Source: a virus
Virus record (IMG/VR): IMGVR_UViG_3300042897_000994
Span: 62,001-126,000 of that record
Direction: 5' to 3' (one strand)
Length of the DNA: 64,000 nucleotides
The first letter of the stretch is position 1. Each line of letters starts with the position of its first letter. The notes below the pieces were generated by a model, which was given only the letters and a program-made list of their open reading frames with translations, was not told the DNA's origin and made no database searches. A program made the position numbers and the translations under genes. This document shows, piece by piece, positions 56,188-64,000 of this stretch.

Positions 56188-56424
56188 ATGGAAAAACAAT
56201 TAGAAATGAACGCATCTAGAGCAATAAGCGTCTTGATTCAGGGCGTAGAAATTGCTCAGAAACAGGGTGCATACACTTTAGATGATGCAGAATTGCTGGC
56301 TAAAGCTGTTAAATTTTTCAAAAACGCGGCTAAAGTAACCTCTGCAGAATCTGAAGAAAAAGCACCAGAAACACCGTCTGAAGAATCCTCAACCCCAACT
56401 AGAACAAGAAGCAAAGCAAAATGA
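56188..56424 (+). CDS. small helical protein with disordered tail
   Basis: 78 aa. An N-terminal helix pair (ASRAISVLIQGVEIAQKQG, LDDAELLAKAVKFFKNAAKV) and a Ser/Thr/Pro/Lys tail. Overlaps the next gene by 4 nt (ATGA-type). A weak TTATATAAAAA element lies upstream. No family was recognised. Confidence 0.55.
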   Translation: MEKQLEMNASRAISVLIQGVEIAQKQGAYTLDDAELLAKAVKFFKNAAKVTSAESEEKAPETPSEESSTPTRTRSKAK

Positions 56425-56972
56425 TACAAGTAAGTAATAAAAACCCAAAAGAAATGACTGCTCAAGAAATTGAAGCAGAAATCAAAGAACTTTCCGATAT
56501 CTCTGGAAAGATTTTAATTGAAAATAGAGATAGAACATACCCTATCAATGTAGCAGATTCTAAGGGATTGAATACAATGATTAAGCATGTCGAAAAAGCT
56601 AAATGGTCTCACACCGAAGCAGCGGCTCTTATAGCTCTAGTAATGGATCTTAGAGATCAAAAAGCTAAACTAGATGAGAATGGAAACATTCATTTGAGAA
56701 CCGCTAATATTTCCAGTTTATATCAAACTATGCTGAAATATACAGGTCAAGGTTTCTATGAGGCTAAAGAACATATTCAAATTTTAGCTACTGTAGGCGA
56801 AAGCATTTCAAATGCAATGGAAATTGTTGCTAAAGATAATAATACTCTTAGAGAAATTCACACTCGTCTAAGCGTATTAGATGATGAAATGCAGTTACAT
56901 ACTGCAGCACCTCAATCAGAAATTTCACAAGAAACTCAAATTGAAGCTGAAGCTGAAGTAGTTAGTGAGTAA
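56421..56972 (+). CDS. helical protein, function unknown, before a terminator
   Basis: 183 aa, soluble, helical, acidic C-terminus. Central part includes HTEAAALIALVMDLRDQKAKL and YQTMLKYTGQGFYEAKEHIQIL. No catalytic residues stand out. Paired with the small gene upstream by overlap; the two probably form a complex or share timing. Confidence 0.55.
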   Translation: MIQVSNKNPKEMTAQEIEAEIKELSDISGKILIENRDRTYPINVADSKGLNTMIKHVEKAKWSHTEAAALIALVMDLRDQKAKLDENGNIHLRTANISSLYQTMLKYTGQGFYEAKEHIQILATVGESISNAMEIVAKDNNTLREIHTRLSVLDDEMQLHTAAPQSEISQETQIEAEAEVVSE

Positions 56973-56988
56973 TTTGATTTTCCATACT

Positions 56989-57018
56989 AAAGCGGGCTTT
57001 GGCCCGCTTTTTTTTGCT
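56989..57018 (+). terminator. rho-independent terminator
   Basis: AAAGCGGGC (56989-56997), loop TTTG, GCCCGCTTT (57002-57010), continuing into a T-run. The strongest hairpin in the window. Confidence 0.92.
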
Positions 57019-57050
57019 CTCGGAAAGATAAATAAAAAAACAAATCGGGT

Positions 57051-57662
57051 GTGGATATATCATCTTCAGTAACTGAAATACTTATAGCTTTTATTTCTGG
57101 TATTTTTGGTCCAATTGCGATCATGTATGCTAAAAAGAGATTTGAAAGCAAAAAACAAGATTTATTAACAGAGGCCTTTGAGTTTGGTGCTGTAGTAGAT
57201 CAAGAAGTTGACGATTTACTTTTTGGTTTAGATCTTGATAGAGTTTGGATTGCTCAATTTCACAATGGAGGACACTTTTATCCTACTGGAAAAAGCATCC
57301 AAAAATTTAGTATTTTTTATGAAACTGTGCATGACGGTATTCAAAAGATTACTCCACAGTTTCAAAACATTCCATGTTCTCTCTTTGCTAAAAGCTTTTC
57401 AGAAATAATAGCGAATGATGAACTTTTAGTTCAAAATTTTAATGTTGACGAGAGAACCTACGGATTAAAAAACGTAGCAGATACAACAGGATGCAAATCT
57501 ATTGTTATGGTTCCTCTAAAAACACATAACGGTAAAATTTTCGGTTGTCTCGGTGTTGAAAGAGTGAGAAGAATCGGATTTGAAGATGAAGATTTAACTA
57601 CAGTTAGAGAATCAGCTGCTTTTCTATCTGGATTGCTATTTCAACATTTAAAAAATTCTTAA
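57051..57662 (+). CDS. membrane-anchored GAF-domain protein
   Basis: 203 aa from GTG 57051. One N-terminal transmembrane helix (EILIAFISGIFGPIAIMYA), a short basic coiled linker, then a GAF domain (residues about 55-200) with DRVWIAQFHNGGHFYPTG, KFSIFYETV, and SIVMVPLKTHNGKIFGCLGVE. GAF domains bind small ligands; no output domain is attached. It might sense a host metabolite at the membrane. Codon context and the terminator upstream support GTG as the start. Confidence 0.78.
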   Translation: MDISSSVTEILIAFISGIFGPIAIMYAKKRFESKKQDLLTEAFEFGAVVDQEVDDLLFGLDLDRVWIAQFHNGGHFYPTGKSIQKFSIFYETVHDGIQKITPQFQNIPCSLFAKSFSEIIANDELLVQNFNVDERTYGLKNVADTTGCKSIVMVPLKTHNGKIFGCLGVERVRRIGFEDEDLTTVRESAAFLSGLLFQHLKNS

Positions 57663-57689
57663 AAATGGAAGGCGACAGTCATAAACGGA

Positions 57690-57884
57690 ATGAACAAGAA
57701 AGTAGCAACCCTGTGTCTTATATTAGCCACCTTTTTCAACCCTTTGGGCTTCGATGCCCTATTCGCGTTGACAACGAAGTGGACAGGGTCCTATTGGGTT
57801 ACGGACTTAATTTTTTACCTTCTTTCGGGATTATTTTTTGGCTTATATTTCTTATTTTCTAAACTAAACAAAAAAGAAAGATAA
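57690..57884 (+). CDS. small two-helix membrane protein
   Basis: 64 aa from ATG 57690: signal-like helix VATLCLILATFFNPLGFDALFAL, then a second helix DLIFYLLSGLFFGLYFLF and a basic end NKKER. The alternative frame starting 57665 has a less coherent product and no good membrane pattern in its first half, so it is not reported. Topology could suit a holin or superinfection protein; unproven. Confidence 0.6.
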   Translation: MNKKVATLCLILATFFNPLGFDALFALTTKWTGSYWVTDLIFYLLSGLFFGLYFLFSKLNKKER

Positions 57885-57893
57885 AATAGGTAT

Positions 57894-58136
57894 ATGGGTT
57901 TCAATAAAAGATATATCTCAAGAGAATCTCTTAAAATTGTTTATAAAGAAAAAGGAGCAGAAGGAATTGAATGTTATTTAACTAAACCTGATGCCCTAAT
58001 TATTGACAGCGACTGCAAGATCAATCTATGTTCAATAGCCGAAACTATTGAAAGTATTAAAGATTGGATATCGGAAGAACAAGAACAAGAACAACAATTA
58101 GAAAAAAATATTAATGTCGTAAATCATGGCGGTTAA
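57894..58136 (+). CDS. small protein, function unknown
   Basis: 80 aa: an alpha/beta N-terminal half (LKIVYKEKGAEGIECYLTKPDALIIDSD) and a Glu/Gln-rich coiled tail (EEQEQEQQLEKN). Overlaps the PhoH ATG by 11 nt. No family was recognised. Confidence 0.55.
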   Translation: MGFNKRYISRESLKIVYKEKGAEGIECYLTKPDALIIDSDCKINLCSIAETIESIKDWISEEQEQEQQLEKNINVVNHGG

Positions 58137-58854
58137 AAGAGATAAAAACGCAAACGCACAAAGAGATTATACTATCGATTTAGATAATGTTAGACTAACC
58201 CCAAAACAACAAGAACTCTACGAAAATATATGTAGCAATGAAGTAATATTTGCAACAGGCCCAGCCGGAACAAGCAAGACTTTTACTGCAATGTACAGTG
58301 CTCTTCGTCTATTGAGCAAAGGAGCCATTCGAAAAATTATTTTAACGAAACCTATTCAAGAATCTGGAGAAAAATTAGGATATTTACCAGGTACTGTAGA
58401 TGAGAAAATTGCTCCTTATTTAGAAAGTTTTATACTTACTCTAAAAAAAATTATCCCAGAAGCAGCAGTAAATGAATTGTTCGCTTTTGGTATTATCGAA
58501 TTTAGACCTCTTGCCTTTATGAGAGGAGCAACCTTCGATCATTCTCTAATGATTTTAGATGAAGCCCAAAACACTATCGAAAGCCAGCTAATCTTGTATC
58601 TTACTCGTTTAGGAAATAAGAGTAAAATTCTAGTAATGGGTGATACTAATCAGATTGATATTAGAGAAAAAGATTCTGCATTCGAAAACTTCATCGGAAT
58701 GATTTCTGACGTAAAAGGAGTTACTCATCACAAATTTGATAGAGAAGATATCGTAAGAAATAAAATGATTGTAGAGATTACTGATCGATATGATGTTTGG
58801 AAATCTCAGCAACCTAAGGGCAGTAGTGGTTCTTCCGGAAATAGAGGCAGATGA
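58126..58854 (+). CDS. phoH: PhoH-like ATPase
   Basis: 242 aa. Walker A FATGPAGTSKTFTA (GPAGTSKT at residues 45-52), KPIQESGEKLGYLPGT, Walker B HSLMILDEAQN and GDTNQIDI, the standard PhoH series. RNA-helicase/ATPase-like; common in phages of many hosts, role in phage growth unclear. The C-terminus ends in a Ser/Gly/Arg tail (GSSGSSGNRGR). Its stop overlaps the ATG of a glycosyltransferase. Confidence 0.93.
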   Translation: MAVKRDKNANAQRDYTIDLDNVRLTPKQQELYENICSNEVIFATGPAGTSKTFTAMYSALRLLSKGAIRKIILTKPIQESGEKLGYLPGTVDEKIAPYLESFILTLKKIIPEAAVNELFAFGIIEFRPLAFMRGATFDHSLMILDEAQNTIESQLILYLTRLGNKSKILVMGDTNQIDIREKDSAFENFIGMISDVKGVTHHKFDREDIVRNKMIVEITDRYDVWKSQQPKGSSGSSGNRGR

Positions 58855-59507
58855 AAATAGCCACAATCACTCCTACTCGAGGTGATAGAAAAGATTTTTT
58901 AGCCCAGTGTAGACGAATGATTCATCGTCAAACACTTCCTCCTGACGAAGTTATATTTGTAAACTTTCAGAGTAGAGACGATGAGAAAGATATAACTCTT
59001 CGTTACAGAAGAGGAATTGCAGAAGCTATAAAAAGAGGCTGTGACATTGCTCTATTTATTGAAGATGATGATTGGTATCATCACGAGTACATTGAGTGGA
59101 TGGTAAGGATGTGGGAATCTAGAGGACGTCCTGATCTTTTTGGCATAGAAGAGACTTATTACTATCATCTAAAACTACAAAATCTTTGGCATTCTAATCA
59201 CGCAGATCGTTCTTCTGCTTTTTCTACTTTGGTTAATCTCAAATTTACTGGGATGACTTGGCCCGCAGATAATGATCCTTTCACTGATTTGTGGATTTGG
59301 AGAGAATGGAAATGCAGAAAAGCCACTATTAAATTTGATAGAGAGAAGATTTATACAATTGGTGTAAAACACGGAATCGGGTTGACTGGTGGGTCTGGGC
59401 ATCGAAATAATCTCAAATGGACAATGCAGAAAGCTCAGTTCTGGTTCAACGGAAAAATAAACCAAATAGATGTCCAGTTCTATAATAGAATGAGAAATCT
59501 TATATAG
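58851..59507 (+). CDS. glycosyltransferase, family 2-like (GT-A)
   Basis: 218 aa. KIATITPTRGDRKDFLAQCRRMIHRQ at the start, then CDIALFIEDDDWYHHEYIEWM with the metal-binding EDDDW motif. The acceptor part is short. First of a run of sugar genes that includes GDP-fucose synthesis, so likely involved in glycan assembly on the host surface, the virion or DNA. Confidence 0.8.
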   Translation: MKIATITPTRGDRKDFLAQCRRMIHRQTLPPDEVIFVNFQSRDDEKDITLRYRRGIAEAIKRGCDIALFIEDDDWYHHEYIEWMVRMWESRGRPDLFGIEETYYYHLKLQNLWHSNHADRSSAFSTLVNLKFTGMTWPADNDPFTDLWIWREWKCRKATIKFDREKIYTIGVKHGIGLTGGSGHRNNLKWTMQKAQFWFNGKINQIDVQFYNRMRNLI

Positions 59508-59508
59508 A

Positions 59509-60177
59509 GTGCATCCAGATATTTTAGTCACAGTAGTTAATCACAATCACAATGAAAATGCTCTTAAATTGCTTACGCAATTTTCAAGAGATTTTAAAAC
59601 AATCGTAATCGATTCTGGATCCGAAGTAAAGGATAACCGATTTATCTTATTAGACAATGTTTATTATTCAGGTCTCTTTAATAAAGCATGTGAGCTTTTA
59701 AAAGAAACTGATAAAAAATGGCTTCTTTTTATCGCATCTGATGTAAGAATAGACGAAGATAATTACTGGAAGCTAACACGTAGGCTCTGTGACCATCGAT
59801 CATTTAGTGATATAGGTCTATATACTCCTAGTGTAGAAGGTCGCTCGCACCTTTTCTTAAAACAACAAACCGGAAGCCATAAATATCGAGATGTAAATTT
59901 CGTAGAAGGTTTTATGTTTTTAACAAGAAGATCCATACTTTCAAAAATGCACCCAGTTGATGTAAGATTGAATAAAATCGGATGGGGCTTAGATGTAATG
60001 AAAGGATTCTTTTGTAGAGAACTAGGTCTTCGATCGGTGGTAGACGACTTGGTAAGTGTTTATCATCCACCCGAAGCTGGATATTCATATGAAGAAGCCG
60101 TTGAAAATTGCAAAAGATGGGCCAAAGTTCAAAGCCCAGAGTTTAGAAAATTCTTAAAAATAAATACAGGACTATGA
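59509..60177 (+). CDS. glycosyltransferase-like protein (GT-A)
   Basis: 222 aa from GTG 59509, one base after the previous stop. VTVVNHNHNENALKLL, TIVIDSGS, WLLFIASDVRIDED (variant DxD) and GFMFLTRRSIL with GWGLDVMKGF match GT2 organisation. Ends with a small helical segment. It overlaps the Gmd gene start by 4 nt. Confidence 0.7.
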   Translation: MHPDILVTVVNHNHNENALKLLTQFSRDFKTIVIDSGSEVKDNRFILLDNVYYSGLFNKACELLKETDKKWLLFIASDVRIDEDNYWKLTRRLCDHRSFSDIGLYTPSVEGRSHLFLKQQTGSHKYRDVNFVEGFMFLTRRSILSKMHPVDVRLNKIGWGLDVMKGFFCRELGLRSVVDDLVSVYHPPEAGYSYEEAVENCKRWAKVQSPEFRKFLKINTGL

Positions 60178-61145
60178 AAGCACTAATTACCGGAATTAAC
60201 GGACAAGACGGATCATACTTATCAGAATTTCTTTTGGAAAAAGGTTATGAAGTGTATGGGATATTAAAAAGAAATTCAGTATCAGAAAATCAAACTTATC
60301 GACTAAATGGGGTATACTCCGAGTTAAAACTTTTTTACGGTGACATGACTGACCTTTCATCTCTAATCAGAGTGATAGAAGAAGTTAGACCAGACGAAAT
60401 TTATAATTTAGCAGCACAGTCTCATGTTAGAATTAGTTTTGATCAACCTATTTACACTGCAAATACTACAGGAATTGGAACCCTGAATTTATTAGAATCT
60501 GTAAAACTGATTAAGCCGAACACAAAAATTTATCAAGCTTCATCTTCTGAGATGTTCGGAAACTCTATTGATACTGACGGCTTTCAGAGAGAAAATACTC
60601 CACTAGTGCCAGTTTCTCCCTATGGTTGTGCAAAAGTTTATGCATATAATATCTCTAGAAATTATAGAAATTCTTATGGGATGTTTGTATCTAATGGAAT
60701 TCTTTTCAATCACGAATCTCCCAGAAGAGGAACAAATTTCGTTACAAACAAAGTAGTTAAAGAAGCCGTAAAGATAAAGCTATTCATGTCAGATTCTCTA
60801 CGTCTTGGAAATTTAGAAGCTACTCGAGATTGGGGTCATGCTAAAGATTACGTAAAAGCGATGTGGATGATTCTACAACAAGAAAGACCTGATGATTTTG
60901 TTTGTTCAACTGGAATATCTCATTCAGTTAAAGATTTGTGTGAATATGTTTTTTCCTCTTTAGATTTGAATTATAGAGACTATTTAAAAATAGATGAAAA
61001 ATATTTTAGACCTGAAGAGTTACGTGATTTAAAAGGCGATTCTTCAAAACTTAGAAATCTTACCGGATGGGAACCTGAATATACATTTGAATCAATGTTA
61101 GACGAGATGATTGAATATTGGCTACAATACTACAAGAATAAATAA
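60174..61145 (+). CDS. gmd: GDP-mannose 4,6-dehydratase
   Basis: Extended SDR enzyme making GDP-4-keto-6-deoxymannose. NAD(P) motif ITGINGQDGSYLSEFLLEKG, YGDMTDLSSL, NLAAQSHVRISFDQP, catalytic SSSEMFG and SPYGCAKVYAYN (Tyr-x-x-x-Lys), and FNHESPRRGTNFVT. The length of 323 aa is typical. With the next gene it gives GDP-L-fucose. Confidence 0.95.
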   Translation: MKALITGINGQDGSYLSEFLLEKGYEVYGILKRNSVSENQTYRLNGVYSELKLFYGDMTDLSSLIRVIEEVRPDEIYNLAAQSHVRISFDQPIYTANTTGIGTLNLLESVKLIKPNTKIYQASSSEMFGNSIDTDGFQRENTPLVPVSPYGCAKVYAYNISRNYRNSYGMFVSNGILFNHESPRRGTNFVTNKVVKEAVKIKLFMSDSLRLGNLEATRDWGHAKDYVKAMWMILQQERPDDFVCSTGISHSVKDLCEYVFSSLDLNYRDYLKIDEKYFRPEELRDLKGDSSKLRNLTGWEPEYTFESMLDEMIEYWLQYYKNK

Positions 61146-61148
61146 TTT

Positions 61149-62045
61149 ATGAAAATAATTACAGGAGGAAGCGGACTGATAGGATCTGAATTTTCAGAGG
61201 GAATGAAATTAAAAAGTTCTGACTACGATCTAAGAAACAGATCAGAAGTAATTAGAATGATAGGAGACTTTGCTCCTACTACTATTATACACACTGCTGC
61301 AAAGGTAGGTGGTGTCTGGGCTAATATGAATTATAAAGCCAATTTTTTCTATGATAATATTACGATGAACTCGAATATTATTCATGAAGCAGCAATGAGA
61401 AAGGTTGAAAAACTGATAGTGTTTCTTTCGACTTGTGTTTTCCCAGATTCTGTAGAATATCCTCTAGATGAAACCAAGATTCATTTAGGTCCTCCGCACT
61501 CATCGAATGATGCTTATGCTTATGCCAAAAGAATGGCAGATGTTCAAGTGAGAGCGTACAATCAACAATATGGAACCAAATATTTTTGTGTAATTCCTAC
61601 TAATGTATATGGTCCACAAGATAATTACAATCTCGAAAACAGTCATGTATTGCCAGCTCTTATTCATAAATGTTATTTAGCAAAAAAGAATAATACTGAC
61701 TGGGAAATTTGGGGAGACGGTACACCCTTACGAGAATTTATTTTTTCTAGAGATGTAGCTGAAATTTGTGATCTTTTATTAGAAAAATATGAAGATGATT
61801 CTCCCGTAATTCTTTCTACTTCTTCTGAAATTTCAATCAGAGAAGTCGCAGAGATGATTGGAAAAATTATGAACTTTAAGGGAAAAATAAAGTGGCTTTC
61901 TGATAAACCTAATGGGCAATTTAGAAAACCTTCCGATAATTCCAAGCTATTATCGATCATAAATTATAAGTTTACTCCGCTTGATGAAGGCTTGTCAGAA
62001 ACAATAGAATATTTCATACAAAATTATGAGAAGGTGAGGAAATAA
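61149..62045 (+). CDS. fcl: GDP-L-fucose synthase
   Basis: Epimerase-reductase completing GDP-L-fucose synthesis. N-terminal ITGGSGLIGSEF, HTAAKVGGVWANM, FLSTCVFPD, the catalytic NDAYAYAKRMADVQ (Tyr-x-x-x-Lys), TNVYGPQDNY and SHVLPALIHKCYLAK are family-specific. 298 aa. It pairs with Gmd 3 nt upstream; the fucose is presumably used by the neighbouring glycosyltransferases. Confidence 0.94.
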   Translation: MKIITGGSGLIGSEFSEGMKLKSSDYDLRNRSEVIRMIGDFAPTTIIHTAAKVGGVWANMNYKANFFYDNITMNSNIIHEAAMRKVEKLIVFLSTCVFPDSVEYPLDETKIHLGPPHSSNDAYAYAKRMADVQVRAYNQQYGTKYFCVIPTNVYGPQDNYNLENSHVLPALIHKCYLAKKNNTDWEIWGDGTPLREFIFSRDVAEICDLLLEKYEDDSPVILSTSSEISIREVAEMIGKIMNFKGKIKWLSDKPNGQFRKPSDNSKLLSIINYKFTPLDEGLSETIEYFIQNYEKVRK

Positions 62046-62851
62046 TGACAATACATAGAAGACAAATATTAGTTCAGAAACAAGAAACCAAAAAGATAGT
62101 TTTGCCGCACAGCAAGCTAGGAGGAAAGATATTTGTCTATACTATTTGTTGGAATGAAGAAAAGCTTCTTCCTTTCTTTATTGAACATTACTCAGAATTT
62201 GCAGATAAGATCATTATTTATGATAATGAATCTACAGATTCTTCTGCTCAAATTATGAGCAAATATCCTAAAGTTCAGCGCAGAGAATATTCAAGTAATA
62301 ATCAGATCAGAGATGATCTTTACTTAAAGATCAAAAATAATGCATGGAAAGAAGTCAGAGGCACTGCAGACTGGGTAATTGTTTGTGATATGGACGAATT
62401 TTTTTATCATCAAAATATCCAAAACTTTTTGAACACTACAAAGAGCAGAGGCTTTACCATTATTAAGCCGCAGGGTTATAATATGGCTTCTTTTGAATTC
62501 CCCCAGTACGGAAACCCTTTAGTAGAAACTGTTAAAACAGGTCTGCCTTTTGATCCAGAATCAAAGATGTGTGTTTTCAACCCGGGTGTGATTAAAGAAA
62601 TGAATTATACCGCAGGATGTCACTACGCAAAGCCACAAGGAAATATAAAGATTCTAGAAGACAAAGAAGCTAAACTACTACATTACAAATTTCTGGGAAG
62701 GGATAACTTCTTAAATAGAAACATTCAATATAGAGGAAGACTGAGCGAAGCAAATAAGAGAAGAGGATGGGGAGCTCACTATTTACAGTCAATGGCTGAT
62801 CATGAAAGTACTTTTGATGGAACTCTGGCTCAATCTACTCAAGTAATATGA
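62045..62851 (+). CDS. glycosyltransferase family 2/92-like
   Basis: 268 aa. FVYTICWNEEKLLPFFIEHYSEFADKIIIYDNESTDSS (core TICWNEEKLLPFFIEHY, IIIYDNESTD) and DWVIVCDMDEFFYH with the D-x-D motif are typical of the Glyco_tranf_2_4 group. Late HYKFLGRDNFLNRN is also typical. Overlaps fcl by one base. Possible fucosyltransferase, by context only. Confidence 0.85.
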   Translation: MTIHRRQILVQKQETKKIVLPHSKLGGKIFVYTICWNEEKLLPFFIEHYSEFADKIIIYDNESTDSSAQIMSKYPKVQRREYSSNNQIRDDLYLKIKNNAWKEVRGTADWVIVCDMDEFFYHQNIQNFLNTTKSRGFTIIKPQGYNMASFEFPQYGNPLVETVKTGLPFDPESKMCVFNPGVIKEMNYTAGCHYAKPQGNIKILEDKEAKLLHYKFLGRDNFLNRNIQYRGRLSEANKRRGWGAHYLQSMADHESTFDGTLAQSTQVI

Positions 62852-63669
62852 AATCTCAAAGAATTTCAAAAATAGAAAAAAAACCTACATTTTCTCTCCC
62901 TAGAGATTTTAATTATGAGTCGTATCATCTGCTGAATCCAGACGTTTCTACAGGCGGCTATGTAGGAAAGGAGGGAGCCATACAACACTGGCTTGCATAC
63001 GGACAGTACGAAGGTAGAAAATATAAATTTGTTCAGCCACAGAGAAGAGGGAAGATTAGTGTAATTATGCCTTCTTATTTAGGAGAATATTCTACAGAAT
63101 TAACTACATCAGCCAAGAACAGAGAAACAAAATTTGAAAGAGCAGTAAATTCTTTTCTTTATCAAACCTATAGAAATTCTGAATTGATAATTATCTCAGA
63201 TGGGTGTCATAGAACTTCTGACATACTTAAGAGAAGATTTTTACGGTATCTGGGAAATCAAATTATTCTTATTTCTTTAGAAAAGCAACCCCTATTCAGT
63301 GGAGAAGTTAGAAATGCAGGATTAAGAGTAGCCACCGGCAATCTTGTCTGCTATTTAGATACTGATGACATGTTTGGAGCTAAACATTTAGATTCTCTTT
63401 CTAAGGGATTTGATTATGATTCTGATTGGTGTTTTTTTGATGACTATTTATATGACGGAAAACAAAAGACTCTTAGAAATTCTACACTAGAATACTCGAG
63501 AATCGGAACAAGTAATTTTACACACAAAAGATCAGTATCTGTAAATTGGGCCGACGGTTATGGACATGACTATGAAACAATTATGTCTCTTATCCAATTA
63601 CGACATCGAAAAATTCAAACTCCTGAATATTTTGTCTGTCATCAGACATCAATCGGTTTAGATTTTTGA
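62848..63669 (+). CDS. glycosyltransferase family 2 with an N-terminal DF-Y/HWL-GR module
   Basis: 273 aa. Residues 18-60 form a small module (DFNYESYHLLNPDV...AIQHWLAYGQYEGRKY) seen at the start of various bacterial and viral glycosyltransferases. The rest is GT-A: KISVIMPSYL, RAVNSFLYQTYRNSELIIISDG, NLVCYLDTDDM (DxD). The same module starts the next gene, so two enzymes carry it in tandem. Confidence 0.85.
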   Translation: MKSQRISKIEKKPTFSLPRDFNYESYHLLNPDVSTGGYVGKEGAIQHWLAYGQYEGRKYKFVQPQRRGKISVIMPSYLGEYSTELTTSAKNRETKFERAVNSFLYQTYRNSELIIISDGCHRTSDILKRRFLRYLGNQIILISLEKQPLFSGEVRNAGLRVATGNLVCYLDTDDMFGAKHLDSLSKGFDYDSDWCFFDDYLYDGKQKTLRNSTLEYSRIGTSNFTHKRSVSVNWADGYGHDYETIMSLIQLRHRKIQTPEYFVCHQTSIGLDF

Positions 63670-63691
63670 TAAATAAATAATAAATAATAAA

Positions 63692-64000
63692 ATGAGGTAT
63701 AGTAGACAAGTTAAAGGCCAAATCCCCCAGGATTTTGACTATAGAGACTATCTAGAGCTGAATCCAGATGTTGCAGCGGGGGGTTTTCATGGAATAGAAG
63801 GAGCAATGAGGCACTGGATTAATCATGGAATGCATGAAGGCAGACAATATAAGAAACAACAACACACCAGAAAAAATATAACCGTGCAAAAAAATTTACT
63901 TAAGCCCAAGCTGATAAGTTATTATGCAGATTTTCAGCCAGGTGACTATTACAAGAATTTTGCTATCACTCTTATCGATAGATGTAATCAGTTTGGAATT
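63692..64000 (+). CDS. N-terminal module of a probable glycosyltransferase (cut by window end)
   Basis: 103 codons visible, open to the window edge. Residues about 14-56 repeat the module of the upstream gene: DFDYRDYLELNPDV...AMRHWINHGMHEGRQY. After a Lys/Gln linker, KLISYYADFQPGDYYKNFAITLIDRCNQF begins a new domain (core YYADFQPGDYYKNFAI), compatible with a sugar-transferase or glycan-processing part, but too little is visible. Confidence 0.65.
   Translation, partial: MRYSRQVKGQIPQDFDYRDYLELNPDVAAGGFHGIEGAMRHWINHGMHEGRQYKKQQHTRKNITVQKNLLKPKLISYYADFQPGDYYKNFAITLIDRCNQFGI

Noticed and set aside
57665-57862. Alternative 65-aa ORF overlapping the small membrane protein
   Set aside because: The 57690 frame has two coherent membrane helices and a basic end; the 57665 product is less protein-like.
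1-64000. tRNA genes, integrase, insertion sequences, CRISPR arrays
   Set aside because: None seen; intergenic gaps are all under 140 nt and show no cloverleaf or transposase features by eye. A tRNA scan was not run.

Overview
The window is a continuous stretch of an AT-rich, lytic, T4-like myovirus genome. Gene content is diagnostic: gp46, gp15, gp55, gp4, gp20 portal, gp21 prohead protease, gp23 capsid, gp44/gp62 clamp loader, RNase H, gp14-like neck, gp16/gp17 terminase, gp18 sheath, gp19 tube, a PF12322-type hub protein, a tape measure, and gp39/gp52 topoisomerase can all be read from the sequence. Genes are tightly packed, often overlapping by 1-30 nt. All but one lie on the plus strand. 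No tRNA, integrase, insertion sequence or CRISPR was seen. Shine-Dalgarno sequences are generally absent and starts are preceded by A-rich tracts. A few TATATTTG boxes resemble the Bacteroidota promoter element TAnnTTTG. I therefore infer a host in the Bacteroidota, probably a flavobacterium-like organism, but this is inference.

Layout. 1-13 kb: end of gp46, then head and neck genes (gp15, a coiled-coil protein, late sigma gp55, head nuclease gp4, portal, protease-scaffold fusion, capsid). 13-17.4 kb: one minus-strand gene, then replication genes (gp44, RNase H, gp62-like). 17.4-31.1 kb: neck, terminase, sheath, tube, hub and tape measure. 31.2-44.0 kb: DnaQ-like exonuclease, type II topoisomerase, GMP-reductase-like enzyme, nucleotide kinases, a thymidylate-synthase-family enzyme with dCMP-hydroxymethylase-like features, two putative DNA glycosyltransferases, a thioesterase, UDP-galactopyranose mutase and a methyltransferase. 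44.1-50.5 kb: two ATP-grasp ligases, an ECF-like sigma factor, a PD-(D/E)XK nuclease and small proteins. 50.5-54.2 kb: tail fibre module with a collagen-like shaft and LamG lectin domains. 54.2-58.9 kb: membrane and accessory proteins, Hsp20, GAF and PhoH. 58.9-64 kb: glycosyltransferases with GDP-mannose dehydratase and GDP-fucose synthase; the last gene runs off the window.

Regulation. A repeated element, gATATATAAAAAAA or TATAAATA, sits in front of structural genes and matches the T4 late promoter read by gp55. It is absent from the 31-44 kb metabolic block. If transcription starts about 6 nt after the box, as in T4, most late mRNAs have leaders of only 6-15 nt; the capsid gene, with about 85 nt, is the exception.

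Most interesting points. (1) Five late proteins, including two RimK-like ATP-grasp enzymes, begin with a short peptide ending in (I/L)-x-E, like the T4 capsid-targeting sequence. They may be packaged and injected with the DNA. One of them fuses a RimK-like ligase to a RimB-like retropepsin. (2) The prohead protease is fused to ten 14-residue repeats, nine of which carry its likely own cleavage motif: a self-shredding scaffold. (3) Four proteins (RNase H, topoisomerase gp39, and two glycosyltransferases) end in (S/A)LF, a likely sliding-clamp tether. Together with the Asp-containing thymidylate-synthase homologue this points to clamp-coupled glycosylation of modified cytosine. (4) Two unrelated genes end in the identical GAAAAAAAAAGTTGA, each followed by a short ORF in the -1 frame, suggesting frameshifting or TTG restart.
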